From the NCBI GenBank assembly GCA_963277665.1, contig OY728158.1:596712818-596776817 (forward strand): DNA of 64,000 nucleotides, in the 5' to 3' direction. The position numbers and the translations under genes were made by a program. This DNA comes from Viscum album (Eukaryota > Streptophyta > Magnoliopsida > Santalales > Viscaceae). The notes beneath the pieces are model-generated. The model was given only the letters and a program-made list of their open reading frames with translations. It made no database searches and was not told the DNA's origin. Shown piece after piece: positions 49,325-60,369 of the stretch (the first letter of the stretch is position 1; each line of letters begins with the position of its first letter).

Positions 49325-50151
49325 ATGAATTCAAATGATTATTATTCTACATGGAATGAAAATTACTCACAGGTGCAAGAAGAAGTCTACACTGAGGAGG
49401 CCCTCCAACGAAGAGCTGATGCACTATTGATACTGTTCAAGCAGGTGGAAAGAGGCATAACAACATGGATCTCACCGGAAGATTTGACGGCCATGGTCAA
49501 TGAACTCCAAGTTGACTTAAAACTATTCAAGGCCAAAAAAAAGTGCCACTGGTCTTCCCAGATTTCACTGAAGACATCCATGAAGTTGAATCCAAACTCG
49601 AGGTGGAGGAGCATGACTACCTACCTCAATCTAGCGATAATCAACTCCAAGAGGCACTTTCAAATCAAGAAGAGATTCAAGCTGAACCAACTCAGGGAGA
49701 TGATACATTTTTGAACTCAAATTAATTTAATTTTGTTGAAACTAATTTGAATATAACTCCCAATTGTTTTGAATTTTCAGAATCAGATGACTCCTATTAT
49801 GCCCTAGAGGATGAAGAGAGAAAAAAAGATGCACCTGTTGAGGAACACCTGGAGCTACAGGAAGTCCTGGAATATCTATTGGAGGAGCCCAATCATGAAG
49901 AGATCCAAGTTGCTGAGCCTCAGGAAAATAGACAAGAGGCTGAAGCCTCCTTGAAGCCAGCACTAGAAGACAAGATGGTTGCACAAGTAGCAACAAAAGA
50001 AGAAGAGGTTCCCTACTTCATCCTAACCCCACCATGCAAGTTGTACCAAATTGTGAAGGGGGTGGATCTGGTGTACTCTATTCATGGAGTCCTCATCAAC
50101 AAAAACAATGAACATCAATCTAGGAGGAGCCACATGTGGTGGTTCAAATAA
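49325..50151 (+). pseudogene. Unit 2 copy of the C ORF, broken
   Basis: It is co-linear with the 286-residue ORF of unit 1 but disabled three ways. A run of eight A's at 49533-49540 replaces AAAAAGGAA and shifts the frame. A TCA codon has become TAA (near 49723). A second stop (AAATAAAAG, near 50149) removes the last 17 codons. Elsewhere the sequence stays very close to unit 1. Confidence 0.75.
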
Positions 50152-51900
50152 AAGAAACCTCATCCACCATCAGATTGGGGATATTCAATTACAACTGCCC
50201 CTCTGGAGGCAGTCAAAACCCAGGGCCCATTTGGGGGATTAAACCAAGTTTTATCCTTATATTCTAATCCTATTTCTATTTTTATTTCTTTCAATAAATA
50301 TCTTATGTTTTCTTTTGTTCTTTTATTTGTAGGTTTTCAGAGTGCAACACATGGAAGCTTAACTCATTGCTACACTATGAATAAATCAGGTTGTACCTCT
50401 CTTTCACATTTTCTTGCTGTTGTGATTCAATCAGAAATCTTCTTACATGTTAAATCCACTTGAATGAATCAAGGACACTGCATCATTTAAGTGTGGGGGA
50501 GGGAACCTTTGTAGTATAGGATTTTCATTTGATGTTTGTTTTCACAAAATAAAAAAAATTGTGTGTTTTTAAATTTTTGTGTGTTTATTTTTCAATTTTT
50601 GGTGTGTTTCTGAAACTTTTGAGATGAAAATATTATCAATAACATTTTTGAAACCCATTTCAATGAGTGAACCAGTCTATTTCATGAAACTGATCTTAAA
50701 TGAATGCTGAAATAACTTTGTTTCAAGTTCAAATCTTTTATAATTTCATGAAAAGTACACTGATTTTTGAAACCCATGCCATATTTCACTGTCTATATCT
50801 TTGAAATCACTTTCCTGTGAGGCTTCTAAACCATTTTTGTCATATTCTTTTCATTCACCTCATTTCTTGAGAGAACCAGACCATGCTTGCTTTAACCAGA
50901 ATTTGATTTATTCCTTTCAAAACTTGAGGGTTGGGGTACGTGTGTTTTAAATGATTGAGGCATTTATTTGGTTTGAAGCCCCCTTTTCAAAATAATCCTT
51001 CTCATTTTGGCACACCTTTACATTTATCCTTCATTGTAGCCCCTAGTAGCCATGAATTTTCTGTTAGGTTAGCCACATTACAAGCTAATTTTCCCTATCA
51101 TAGCTGCTCTTGAAGTAAAATTGCATGATCTAGTTGAACTTAAGTGTGGGGGAAGATGTCTTGTGGTGTACTACCACATTTGGATATACTTTGGGTGGAA
51201 AATAAATTGTGGAAGAGATGTGTGTGATGCTGAAAAAATATTCTGTTGAAACCTGTGCCTTTTCTGGAGCTTTTATGACCAGAGAAGCTGTGCCTTTCTG
51301 GAGCTTCCAATGTAAAAAGAAAGTTGTGCCTATCTGGAGCTTTAAAAAAATCATGTTTGAAAAGATTGAAATGTTTGCTGCTGAGATGATTGAATGATGA
51401 TGGAGCATATTTTCAACAAAGGGGAAGTGAAGGAGACCATATTTGAGTTAAAACTAGAATCTTGCAATTTTTCTTCAATAAGAGCCAAGCCTTCCTTTTT
51501 CGGCCTCAGAAATTTTAACATCTAAATCCTACCAACCGGAAGCCACAGAACAACCCTGAAAAGTCCTCATGAGAAACACATGTTCTTGACTCACATCGGG
51601 TGGAGAAGTAGGAATTTATCAAACCTATGGTGACTCTTGTGTGAGTTTGGATGAGAAAAACCTTGTTCAGCCTTTACATTTGTGAGATGAGAGAAAATTC
51701 ATGTGAGGTAGGTGTTTTGTGTGCATGGGATAAGAAATGAAGTGGAAATATATTAAAATCTTAAATTGAGAACTTGAAATAGCAGTTTTTGTTGAGGCAT
51801 GATATCTTTTTGTTTCTTGCAATTGATTTGATTGATCTCATTGATATGTGTTTTGATTTTGATTTTATTTTATTTTTACTTGTCCAGGAGTCCAAGTGCT

Positions 51901-51914
51901 AAGTGTGGGGGAAT
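51901..51914 (+). other. Polypurine tract, unit 2
   Basis: AAGTGTGGGGGAAT directly before LTR 3. Confidence 0.75.
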
Positions 51915-52613
51915 TGATAGAGAAAATATTTTCAATTAATTTATATTGAATATCATTATTTTAAACCCACAAAATTGTTCCTCTAAGATGAATTGTTTCA
52001 TTTTTATGATAATGGTGTTATTTTGAGCTGAATAGTAAAAATTGGCCATTTTGGATTTTTAACAGTTTTAACTTATTTCGGTAGATTGGACATAACATTA
52101 TCTACACTGATCCAAATTGCAAAATTCGTTCTTTTTTCGGATTCTCCACATCCAGGGCTTCATTTAATATATTTGGACCAAAATCTGAATCGGCCATATG
52201 GAAGCTCAAAAAAAGCTCACAAGTTGGCTCAAGAAAACTGTTTTCAGTTCTGCCTAGTTTTGATGTGGGATCCATAACTCATCCACTGTGGGGCCAAAGC
52301 TTGTGAACTTCGGTGGGTGGACGCGCAAGGAGGTTTGGAGAATCTTTTATGAAGGAATCACCGAGTGAATTGGCCGTTTATTGGGCCATTAAAGCACCCT
52401 AATTCAGAGGAGTTCGTTTTGGAGAGTCTGACTGGACAGAATAAATTCTCATCGTAAAACGGCCATAACTCTCGGAATACATGTCCAAATCCGCTTCAAT
52501 TTTGAGGGGACACGACCAAGGGAATTATGAACAACATTCATGAAGGGCTGAACGCGTGAAGATGTCATTTAATGGGGCTAGAACGCATCGACATTCGGGG
52601 GAAGAATTCTGGC

Positions 52614-52621
52614 TATAAAAG
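52614..52621 (+). promoter_or_regulatory. TATA box, C LTR 3
   Basis: TATAAAAG, same context as LTRs 1 and 2. It would fire into B's gag region, antisense to gag. Confidence 0.65.
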
Positions 52622-52982
52622 GAGGAGAGCTCCACCCGCTCAAGGCATCCATTCTCCACCCCATTCCTTCCGGGACACCAAGAAGAAGATATTTTCGGTT
52701 TTATTTTTTATTTATTTTCTTTTTCATAGTTTTGTAATGCCTTCTTCTTCCCCATTCAACTCGATTACCCTTACCATGGTGGGGTAAACTTTTGGAGTGA
52801 TTGGGGAAGGGTTGGTTTTCTACATTGTAATGCTTGAGTTCTTGCACGCAATTGAATAAATTTCTTTCTTCTTCAAAGTTGTTTTCAATTTCATATAGTG
52901 GATTTTATAATCAAGTGCGATCGTTCTTGAATATTAATTACGTTATTGATTTTTGCCTTGGTAAAATAATCAATATCTCCCT

Positions 52983-53030
52983 CCACTAATTTCTGGTTTA
53001 TATACGATGGAATAAACCAGGAATTAGTGG
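52983..53030 (+). other. Hairpin, C LTR 3
   Basis: Same 19-position stem as LTR 1, undamaged. Confidence 0.75.
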
Positions 53031-53527
53031 TGAAGTACTCGCCGATCGTCAATACGTGTAAAAGGTGTAGTGAATATTCTTGATTGTTTGGGATAAACAA
53101 AACCCGATCGGGTATTGCCCATTTCAATTACGGATATTCAATACAACTATTTTACACATGGAAGGAGTGTTGACCAAACCGAGATCTTGGTAAGGTTTTC
53201 TCTCACAATAACAAGTTCACCAAGTAAGTGAGAGGAAACGATTGTGGAAACTCACTTTAATCAACTAAGAAGAAGAGGTTTGAATTAAATTGAACAAGGA
53301 TAGCATTATAATTAGGAAACTGACCCCGACCTAATCACCCTTTTAATTTCATAGTTTTTCAATCATTTGAATTTCAAATTTCCTTTCACAACATTTTTTC
53401 CCCCGTTTTAAAGTGACAAACCGTTTTGTGTGCACTCCTCTTCGGGAGACATCCTAGGTCAACCACATTACTACATTTTAACTTAGGAAATAATTGTTTT
53501 GCCATGCCCTACGACAGGCGTGCGCCA

Positions 53528-53532
53528 CTATC
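53528..53532. other. Target-site duplication of C, right copy (CTATC)
   Basis: Matches 43313-43317 exactly. Confidence 0.85.
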
Positions 53533-53706
53533 AAATATGTCATTTTCTCATTTTCCCTTCATTATGCGCTTATCAGCTTTTTTCCAAAAATTTCTCAATC
53601 ACATTCCATGGTTACTGGTATAAAATTATTGAAGACCACAATAGACTAATACATAAATATTCCAATACTCAACATTATTTTGGAATCCCATTACATAAAC
53701 ACTTAA

Positions 53707-54829
53707 TCATTCCAACACATCGTTGTCATATTCAACATCACCAATGGTGATCGCATGTGACTTCCCTTTGTCTTTTTCCTTAATTGGTTGCTCATGTCGA
53801 TCATCACTAACCCTTGGATTAGGGCATTTATTGGCATAATGTCCCATCTCCTTGCACTCGAAACATTGAAGTGTAGTAGGTTCATTCTGTGTATACCTTC
53901 CTTTGTTTGCATCATTAGACATCTTCTTCCCATAATTGCGGCATTCAAACGCCCGATGGCCTTCCTTTCAACATTTGAAACATTTACTTGTCCCTTTAAG
54001 ACAATCACCACCATGCTTCTTTCCACACTTTGAGCATAAGGAAACATTCATCTTCTTTTCACCATTATTCTGAGATTTCTCCTTGAACTCCATCTTTCAT
54101 TTCTTGTCAAAACTACTAGATGGATAAGTAACACCAACTTCCATTTCTACCTTAATAGCACAACACACAATTTCTTCATAGCTACTGAATTCTTTTATAG
54201 CTAATGCACTTCGAAGATTTGGTTTTAAGCCACTGAAGAATCGATCATCTTTACTTTCAGGTTGGATGATAAATCCAGATGCATACCTTGCAAGCCTTGT
54301 AAAATTTGCTTTGTATACACCAACAGATTCATCATCCTTTTGCTTTAGTTCAACAAAACTCCTTCTCCATCTTTGTTCGAAGAATACGAGGGAAGTACTT
54401 ATTGAAAAATAAGTTCTTGAACTCATCCCATACCATGGACTCAATTTCATCTCTTTGGCTCGTATTCTTGATAAGATTCCACCATTGATCAGATTCACCT
54501 TCCAAATGATATACTACTAAGATGACTTTATCATGTTCAGAACATTGATGAACTGAAAATATCTTTCCATTAGTACTGATCCATTGTTCAGCAACAAGTG
54601 GATCATAAGACCCACTAAAAGAAGGTGGATGTTGCCTCATGAAGGACTCAATAGAATATTGGTCCCTTCTCTGCTCATTTAGAAGTCCAGAATGATTCAT
54701 AGCTTGTGTAATTATAGCAATAAGATTATTCACACCATCTCCCATAACATTTGTTTGTTCCGGAGGACAATCATTTTATTGTCCATTGCATTGATCAACA
54801 CGGTTCCTTCGGGTTCCAGCCATCATCTA
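53707..54829 (-). pseudogene. gag of element B
   Basis: The frame begins near 54829 with MAGTRRNR, but a stop follows within 16 codons. The main frame (54745-54350) has FMRQHPPSFSGSYDPL, EQWISTNGKIF and YHLEGESDQWW, the core of plant gypsy gag. A frameshift near 54350 leads into FVELKQKDDESVGVY and LARYASGFI (to 54097). A second break leads to three CCHC zinc knuckles: CSKCGKKHGGDC and a CFKC-type box with a stop (about 53960-54045), then CFECKEMGHYANKC (about 53821-53867). It is the only protein gene of B. It is closely parallel to the gag of A and E and is non-functional here. Confidence 0.8.
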
Positions 54830-55069
54830 AAACCCAAAAAGAATAGTGTGAGAGGCAAAAATCATTTTAGGGAAAACAACATAATAAAGGGGGAGTACCT
54901 TCAATATCTAACATCTTAGGTTTAATTATATGGTCTTTAGCGTAATTCTAGGACTATAACCTATACGTATACTTAACCTTAGGGACATCCCTAGACATAC
55001 CTTAGAAATATCTCTAGGGATCTCACTAAAGTTCTCGCATCCTAGTTTCCAAAGGTTGACTAAACCTTT

Positions 55070-55081
55070 CCTCTGATACCA
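55070..55081 (-). other. Primer binding site of element B
   Basis: Minus strand TGGTATCAGAGG, one base from the initiator tRNA-Met complement, two bases inside the 5' LTR. Confidence 0.75.
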
Positions 55082-55288
55082 ACTATAGAGACTCGAAGCT
55101 TGACGTACATGAATATTACATTACTTTTGAGGAATACTTAATACATAAGAAAAACAAACACACAAGGACCGTATCAGTTTAGTGTCTTTGGAAACTCGGA
55201 ATAAAATCTTCTAATCGTGGTGAAAGATCTTCAATATATCCCAATAAAGATCTTCCCTTTTTTCTTACCTAAAACGTTTCTTTATATC

Positions 55289-57274
55289 CTGGGGAAAAGA
55301 AAATATAAAAGGGTGAGCTCAAATTCTCAATAAGGGTAAACAAAAGAAATATCAATCACATCATATTAATAAGAACATATCTTTTGGAAATCATAACCTG
55401 CAAAAGAGATCATGATTTCATAACACGGGAAAAATCATAGTAGTTAAATGTAATCCCATTAATCAAAACATAAAACATGAAACCTTGTGGAATACACACA
55501 TAATCATAGAGAATCATTTCTTATTAGTCAAGACTCATTGCCAAGACTATCTTAGTGGACAAAGTCCCTTTCTGAACCGAGTTCACTCATCGTTTCAGTC
55601 CTGTTTCACTGAACCGGTATAACCTACCATTCCAGCCATGTCTATCTCATGAGATATAAAATCATTACCCAATGCATTGGAGGGAGATATAGGTCCGACC
55701 CATCTCACAATGATACCATTCTTATGTGTCCCACAAAATCATAAACCATACATCATAGCATAACCCATGTAATAAAAATGGGAATCTTAAACATCATGAC
55801 ATCATAAAACAATTCATATAAGATAAAGTAATTAATAAAATTTTTCCATCACAACATAATAAAATCCATGTAATAATAGGGATAGAAATAGAACCCTGTA
55901 TTATATTATATGGAATATAATTTTGATAAAACTCTAGAACTCCATTCTTGAGGAAAATATCCTTTCTACTTCAAAAACATTTTTCCTTTCTTAACATGTC
56001 ATACAATTTTAAACTAAAAGAAGTTGATTAAAATTAAACATGAAAACTTGTAATGGAAGCTTCTTGGAAATAATTTTTTAAAAATCCATTCATGCCGTAT
56101 AAGTTAAAAAAATATTCTTCTCGTACTTTTGTCGGAAAAGTCAAAAAGTACCTCGTACGAAAAAATGACAAAAGATTCCTTTCATATATTTTAATAAAAA
56201 CTCACCAAAGTGTAAAAATGGATTTAAAAAATTTTAGGTGGATGGAAATAGTATTACATATTGAGGAAACATGGATGTGGATGATAAAATACACCCCAGT
56301 AAATACCAAAGTGTAAACAATCTCGGATAAAAATGAGATTGTGATATTTCTGTTACCTTAGGTCTGATTTGCTTCGTAAGTGTCCGAACCTCCTGTATAA
56401 TGGTTTATATAATGTCATTTACTTATTCTAGAATCATAATCATTGTTATGATATCATATATGGTTCACTTATGACTTTATATTACCCATTATTTTGTAAA
56501 TTCCATGTTAAAGAGCGTTTTGTGTAAAATTGTTTCATTTGTCGTCCGTGTTTTGACTTGTAATTATTCATATGATTACCTAGATCATGATTACTTACTT
56601 CAGGATTATAAAACATGATTTATATATAATATATATTCAGAATATACATATATATAAAAATCAGTAAATGGATAGAAATACGCCGTTCATGGAGACGGTA
56701 GGTCGTACGTACGCATGAACGTTGTTTTCGTTTCTTTATTGAGTTGAATGGAATTATGTAGATGACATACATATATATACACATAAATCCAGTATAATTA
56801 TTATGTCATATATTTCATGATTACTTATTATATGTACTTTATAATCATTCATGAATGGTTAAAGTGGAGAATGAATCTCATCGCGTCGTGGAGACGATAG
56901 TTCGTACGTACGCACGAGCGATGATAACGTTCTCATGATCGTGGGACTGTATTGGAGTGTATGTATAATATTTAAGAATCAATATCACTTTAAAATAATC
57001 ATATATAGTTATTATTTACACCATTATACCCATCCAAGTAAGGTGGTGGTGTCAAATAGATTTCACCATGGCGTGGAGACGGTATTCCGTACGTACGCAC
57101 GCACGGTGATTTCATTTTCCGTAGGATGGATAGATGGTGAAATAGGGTTGTTTCATACTTATAATAACATATAAGTATATTATTGATACTGATGTTATTA
57201 CTTCATAATGAAACAACCTATGATGAATAAGTGGAAGAAGAAATAAAGGTGAAAGAATCGGTAACAGAAATTAC
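55289..57274 (-). other. Predicted leader intron inside B 5' LTR
   Basis: Donor AAGAAGAG|GTAATTTC; acceptor TTTCTTTTCCCCAG|GATATAAAG, preceded by CCTTATTGAGAA and GAGCTCACCCTTTT. 1986 nt, nearly the same as in the other LTR. If spliced, the hairpin array would leave the leader of the mature RNA. Confidence 0.5.
56684..57109 (-). other. Three GTAC-loop hairpins in B 5' LTR
   Basis: Hairpins lie at 56684-56721, 56878-56924 and 57063-57109, with the same 194 and 185 bp steps as in the other LTR. In copy 2 the mini-stem reads ACGA/TCGT where other copies have ACGG/CCGT, a paired change. Copy 3 pairs TCACC...CGTG with CACG...GGTGA. Confidence 0.7.
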
Positions 57275-57443
57275 CTCTTCTTTGAAGCGCCTCTTTGAGA
57301 TCTCCTTTTAGGGCACTATAATTGGTATTTGAGGAAGAAACGAACCTCTAGGATATTTCTAGGGAAGTGGAGAAGGGAATTTGGCAGGGTTTGACCGATC
57401 TTGAAGGCTCAATGTTGTGTGAGGAAGAGAGGGAGGAGGTTCC

Positions 57444-57451
57444 CTTTTATA
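57444..57451 (-). promoter_or_regulatory. TATA box of B 5' LTR
   Basis: Minus strand TATAAAAG about 170 bases upstream of the predicted donor. This copy would start the genomic RNA of B. Confidence 0.6.
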
Positions 57452-59130
57452 AGGGAGGAGAGGGGTACCTTTGGAATAACAAAAACTATTATTTTATTAC
57501 AAAGTCAAATTCGGTTTTAAATAGATCAAAATTGATTTATTTAGATGCTAAGGTGGGTATGGGTCGAAATCCTCTCATACAATAGAATTTAGACAAGTTT
57601 AGGTTCCTATTGTAACCTTATCATTTAGATTTAACATTAAGTTAAATAATTTTAGTTTTACCGTGTCTTCTTGTGGTCGTATACTATAAGGTTAATAATC
57701 TTACTATAAGCAGCCAAACGAACCCTAAGTTGTTTATTATTAATATATATAACCTTATCTAAGTCATTTGGCCGAACCTTATATTTTTAGTAATAAAATA
57801 ACAATTAATAATAAAATATTTGTTTTAAAAACTATTTTATGTCAATTTTGACACTATTTAGTAATTTATTTTTGTGAAAATCATAACAGAAATATTAGTT
57901 CCAACAAAGTTAATTAAATCTATACTAACATGTCATTTTAACCTATAAAATTATTTTAATTCATAATAAGTTTCAAATTACATTTATTTTTCTATTTATA
58001 ACATCAATTCTGTCAATATTTAATTTATATGATAATTATTGCATCATCATTGTGTCATTAATAAATTCACTTATTTAATGTCTAAAAATTAAAAATAAAC
58101 TAATATTATGTAGGAAATCTCTTTATATTTCTAATGAATATTTATAGTCGAATTTATCTTATGTATAACCCTATATTAAGAATGATTTACTTATTAAACT
58201 TTGATTTTAACTATTTTAACCCTTCTTTAAATAAATTAATAATAAATGTCCTAATCTAATCCAAGTGGGCCTAAATGGTCATATTTTATTTCTAAGGTTG
58301 TTTTTGGTCGAATTACACTTATCCAATAGAATTAGGACATGTGTTAGGGTAATAATAATATCATTTTACCCTTAATTGCCCTATTTACTTTTAACCGTGG
58401 TAAAAAAAGTAAAACGTTACTATTCACCAAAAATTATTTTCATCTCATTGAACCAAATTTTAGTCCATGATATTAATTGTGTCTCTCGTATTTGTGAAAT
58501 TCCACTCACATAAGCGGTAAAATTGAGTTTTATGAAAAATTCAGTTTTTTTAACTACCACTTAGTGGTTTCACTATTCATCAAAAAATGAAAGTTTCCAG
58601 AAAAATACCAAAAATTATGCCTAAGCTATATTTGATATTAAGAATTCAAAAATGATGTCTATTTTACCAAATTCAGAACAGATAAGTTGCATTAATTAAT
58701 TTAAAAAATTAGTTCTCGTCGTCAAAACAAATAGCGTGTTTTTAAGAGATAATAACTATCAAAAGATTGACACTTGTTTATAACTGGTTTAAATGTGGAA
58801 TTACATCCAATGACCAAAATTGTATTAAATTGTAAAAATATATTCTAAATATACTTTAAAACCACTCAAATTAATAATTTATCACTATTAATTATTTCTA
58901 TTAAAAAAGTTCTTTTTAATTAAAATTTAGAAATTTTCACTATTCATCAGAATATGAAAGTTATCCGAAAAGTACCAAAATTTCATCCTAAGATAATTTC
59001 GATATTCCGAATCCAAAAATGAAGTCCATTTTGAAAAAAAAATAAAAAAAATAAAAAATTGTTTATTACTATTCTTAACGGCTAGTTTTAATAATATTTT
59101 AATAGCATATCGTTGTTTAGTGAAACTCGG

Positions 59131-59236
59131 TATTGCGTACTACACACATTATCGAGGAAGGTTGTGATTGCGTGTAATGCAAGGCAAGTCAAGGATGCGT
59201 GTTGTGCAAGATCTGTTTTGTGTAGCGTCAAACACA
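59131..59236 (-). repeat. Four-copy TTGCGT...CAAG repeat at start of B 5' LTR
   Basis: Counterpart of 41955-42064. The last copy is more worn (GTAGCGTCAAACACAAG). Confidence 0.55.
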
Positions 59237-59283
59237 AGAAATTAATGAAAAGAATATTTTTCATAAAATCTCGGGGTGGTACA

Positions 59284-59288
59284 GTACA
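59284..59288. other. Target-site duplication of B, right copy (GTACA)
   Basis: Matches 37895-37899. The LTR end itself reads GGTACA, so part of the match could be chance. The gag frame of A resumes in phase here. Confidence 0.6.
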
Positions 59289-59970
59289 AATCCACTATTA
59301 GCTAACCAATGTATAAATTCCTTAGAAAAAATATTCCATGCCTTGGGGAGTAGGAAAATGGAAAAAGATTTCATGGAAGTTTACCACCTCATTGTAGATG
59401 TTGATCAATGGTGGTGATTGATTAAAAACACAAATCAAGATGATAAAGTATCAAATATGGAATGGAGGGAGTTTAAAGAAAATTTCTTAGAAAAGTAAAT
59501 TCCTCATGACCATCGAGTAGATATGCAAAGGAAATTTGTAAGTCTGATTAAAAAAGAGGATGAGAATGTCGCAAAGTATGCAGGTAACTTTACAAGCTTA
59601 GTGGGGCATGCTGCAGATTATATATGTAACCCGATAAGTATGATTGATTGTTTCTTTGATGGGTAAAAACCATTTCTCTGTCGAGAATTAGTGTCATAAT
59701 CCTTCTCATTGTACATAGATATTGTCTCATGTGCTATCAAGATAGAAAAGGAATTCTCTACATCTTCTGAATTTAACAAAAAGAAAGAGAAGAAGAGATC
59801 TGTTGAACACTCTAGAAATGGAAATTAAGGGAATAAGGGAAAAGTTGAATATCCATCCTGCAGTAAATGTGGGAAGAAACACCCTGGTACTTGCCTGAAA
59901 GGGAATGGGAGTTAGTTATAAGTGTGGTGAAAAAGGCCACCAAGCTCGTGATTGCAAGGGGAATAAAGAG
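59289..59970 (+). pseudogene. Element A gag, C-terminal part with zinc knuckles
   Basis: It resumes the gag core with NPLLANQCINSLEKIF and YHLIVDVDQWW, followed by stops. Zinc-knuckle text lies at about 59858-59960. It has a CSKCGKKHPGTC box, then after a frameshift a second box YKCGEKGHQARDC, whose first Cys codon has become Ser. The domain order matches the gag of B. It is the right half of the gene begun at 37690. Confidence 0.7.
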
Positions 59971-60123
59971 GCTATCGATGTTGATGGCTACAATTGTAGA
60001 GAAAGGGGGAATTATGCAAATTAAGGTCCTAAGAGTTATAAGAACTTACCTCAGAAAAGGCCAAGGGATCAAGGCCAAGCATTTTCTATCAGTACTACTG
60101 AGGTTGAAGCTCTGAAATCCATA

Positions 60124-60369
60124 GTGGCATGTAATTTAATGGTTTCCTCATGTTTATCCCATACTTTATTTGATTCTGGATCATCACATTGTTTCATATC
60201 TTCCCAGTTTTCTAAGAAATTTAGATATTTCAAATTTGATTTAGAAAAGGAGTTTTCAGTCAAAACTCTTATGGGAAGTATCATTACAACAATGTTTTGT
60301 GAATTTGTTCCCAATAAGGCATATAAATGTTATTTATCCGCTGATCTCATCATCATACCCATTATTTAA
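60124..60369 (+). pseudogene. Element A protease (retropepsin)
   Basis: LFDSGSSHCFIS places the catalytic Asp of the D-S/T-G motif at 60172-60180. The frame then reads towards the usual ILGMDWL, which appears just after a stop near 60367. In chromoviruses the protease lies between gag and RT as one polyprotein. Here it is separated by stops. The active-site motif itself is intact. Confidence 0.7.

Larger units (their letters stand above)
43318..53527 (+). mobile_element. Element C, tandem triple-LTR non-autonomous element
   Basis: The structure is LTR-internal-LTR-internal-LTR. LTRs of about 1612 bp lie at 43318-44929, 47617-49228 and 51915-53527. Internal regions of about 2687 bp lie between them. 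LTRs begin TG and end CA. Each internal region has a tRNA-Asp primer site, one ORF of unknown function and a polypurine tract, but no protease, RT or integrase. tRNA-Asp priming is typical of the Athila group, so an Athila-like element may have mobilised it (inference). Confidence 0.88.
51915..53527 (+). mobile_element. Element C LTR 3
   Basis: TGATAGAGAAAAT...GTGCGCCA, 1613 bp, ending at the CTATC duplication. TATA box at 52614-52621, hairpin at 52983-53030. It shares most diagnostic variants with LTR 2 rather than LTR 1. Confidence 0.88.
37900..59283 (-). mobile_element. Element B, gag-only chromovirus relative
   Basis: This is a minus-strand LTR element with LTRs at 55084-59283 (5') and 37900-42107 (3'). 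It has a tRNA-Met-type primer site, a gag pseudogene (53707-54829), a polypurine tract (42108-42122) and GTACA duplications. Without nested element C its internal region is only about 2.75 kb. It has no protease, RT, RNase H or integrase. It would have needed pol from an autonomous relative such as A, with which it shares LTR blocks. LTR copies differ at scattered sites. Confidence 0.85.
55084..59283 (-). mobile_element. Element B 5' LTR (4.2 kb)
   Basis: It is co-linear with the 3' LTR at 37900-42107. On the minus strand it starts TGTACCACCCCGAG and ends ...CTCTATA. It holds the same TATA box, predicted intron, hairpins and U3 repeats. Confidence 0.85.
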
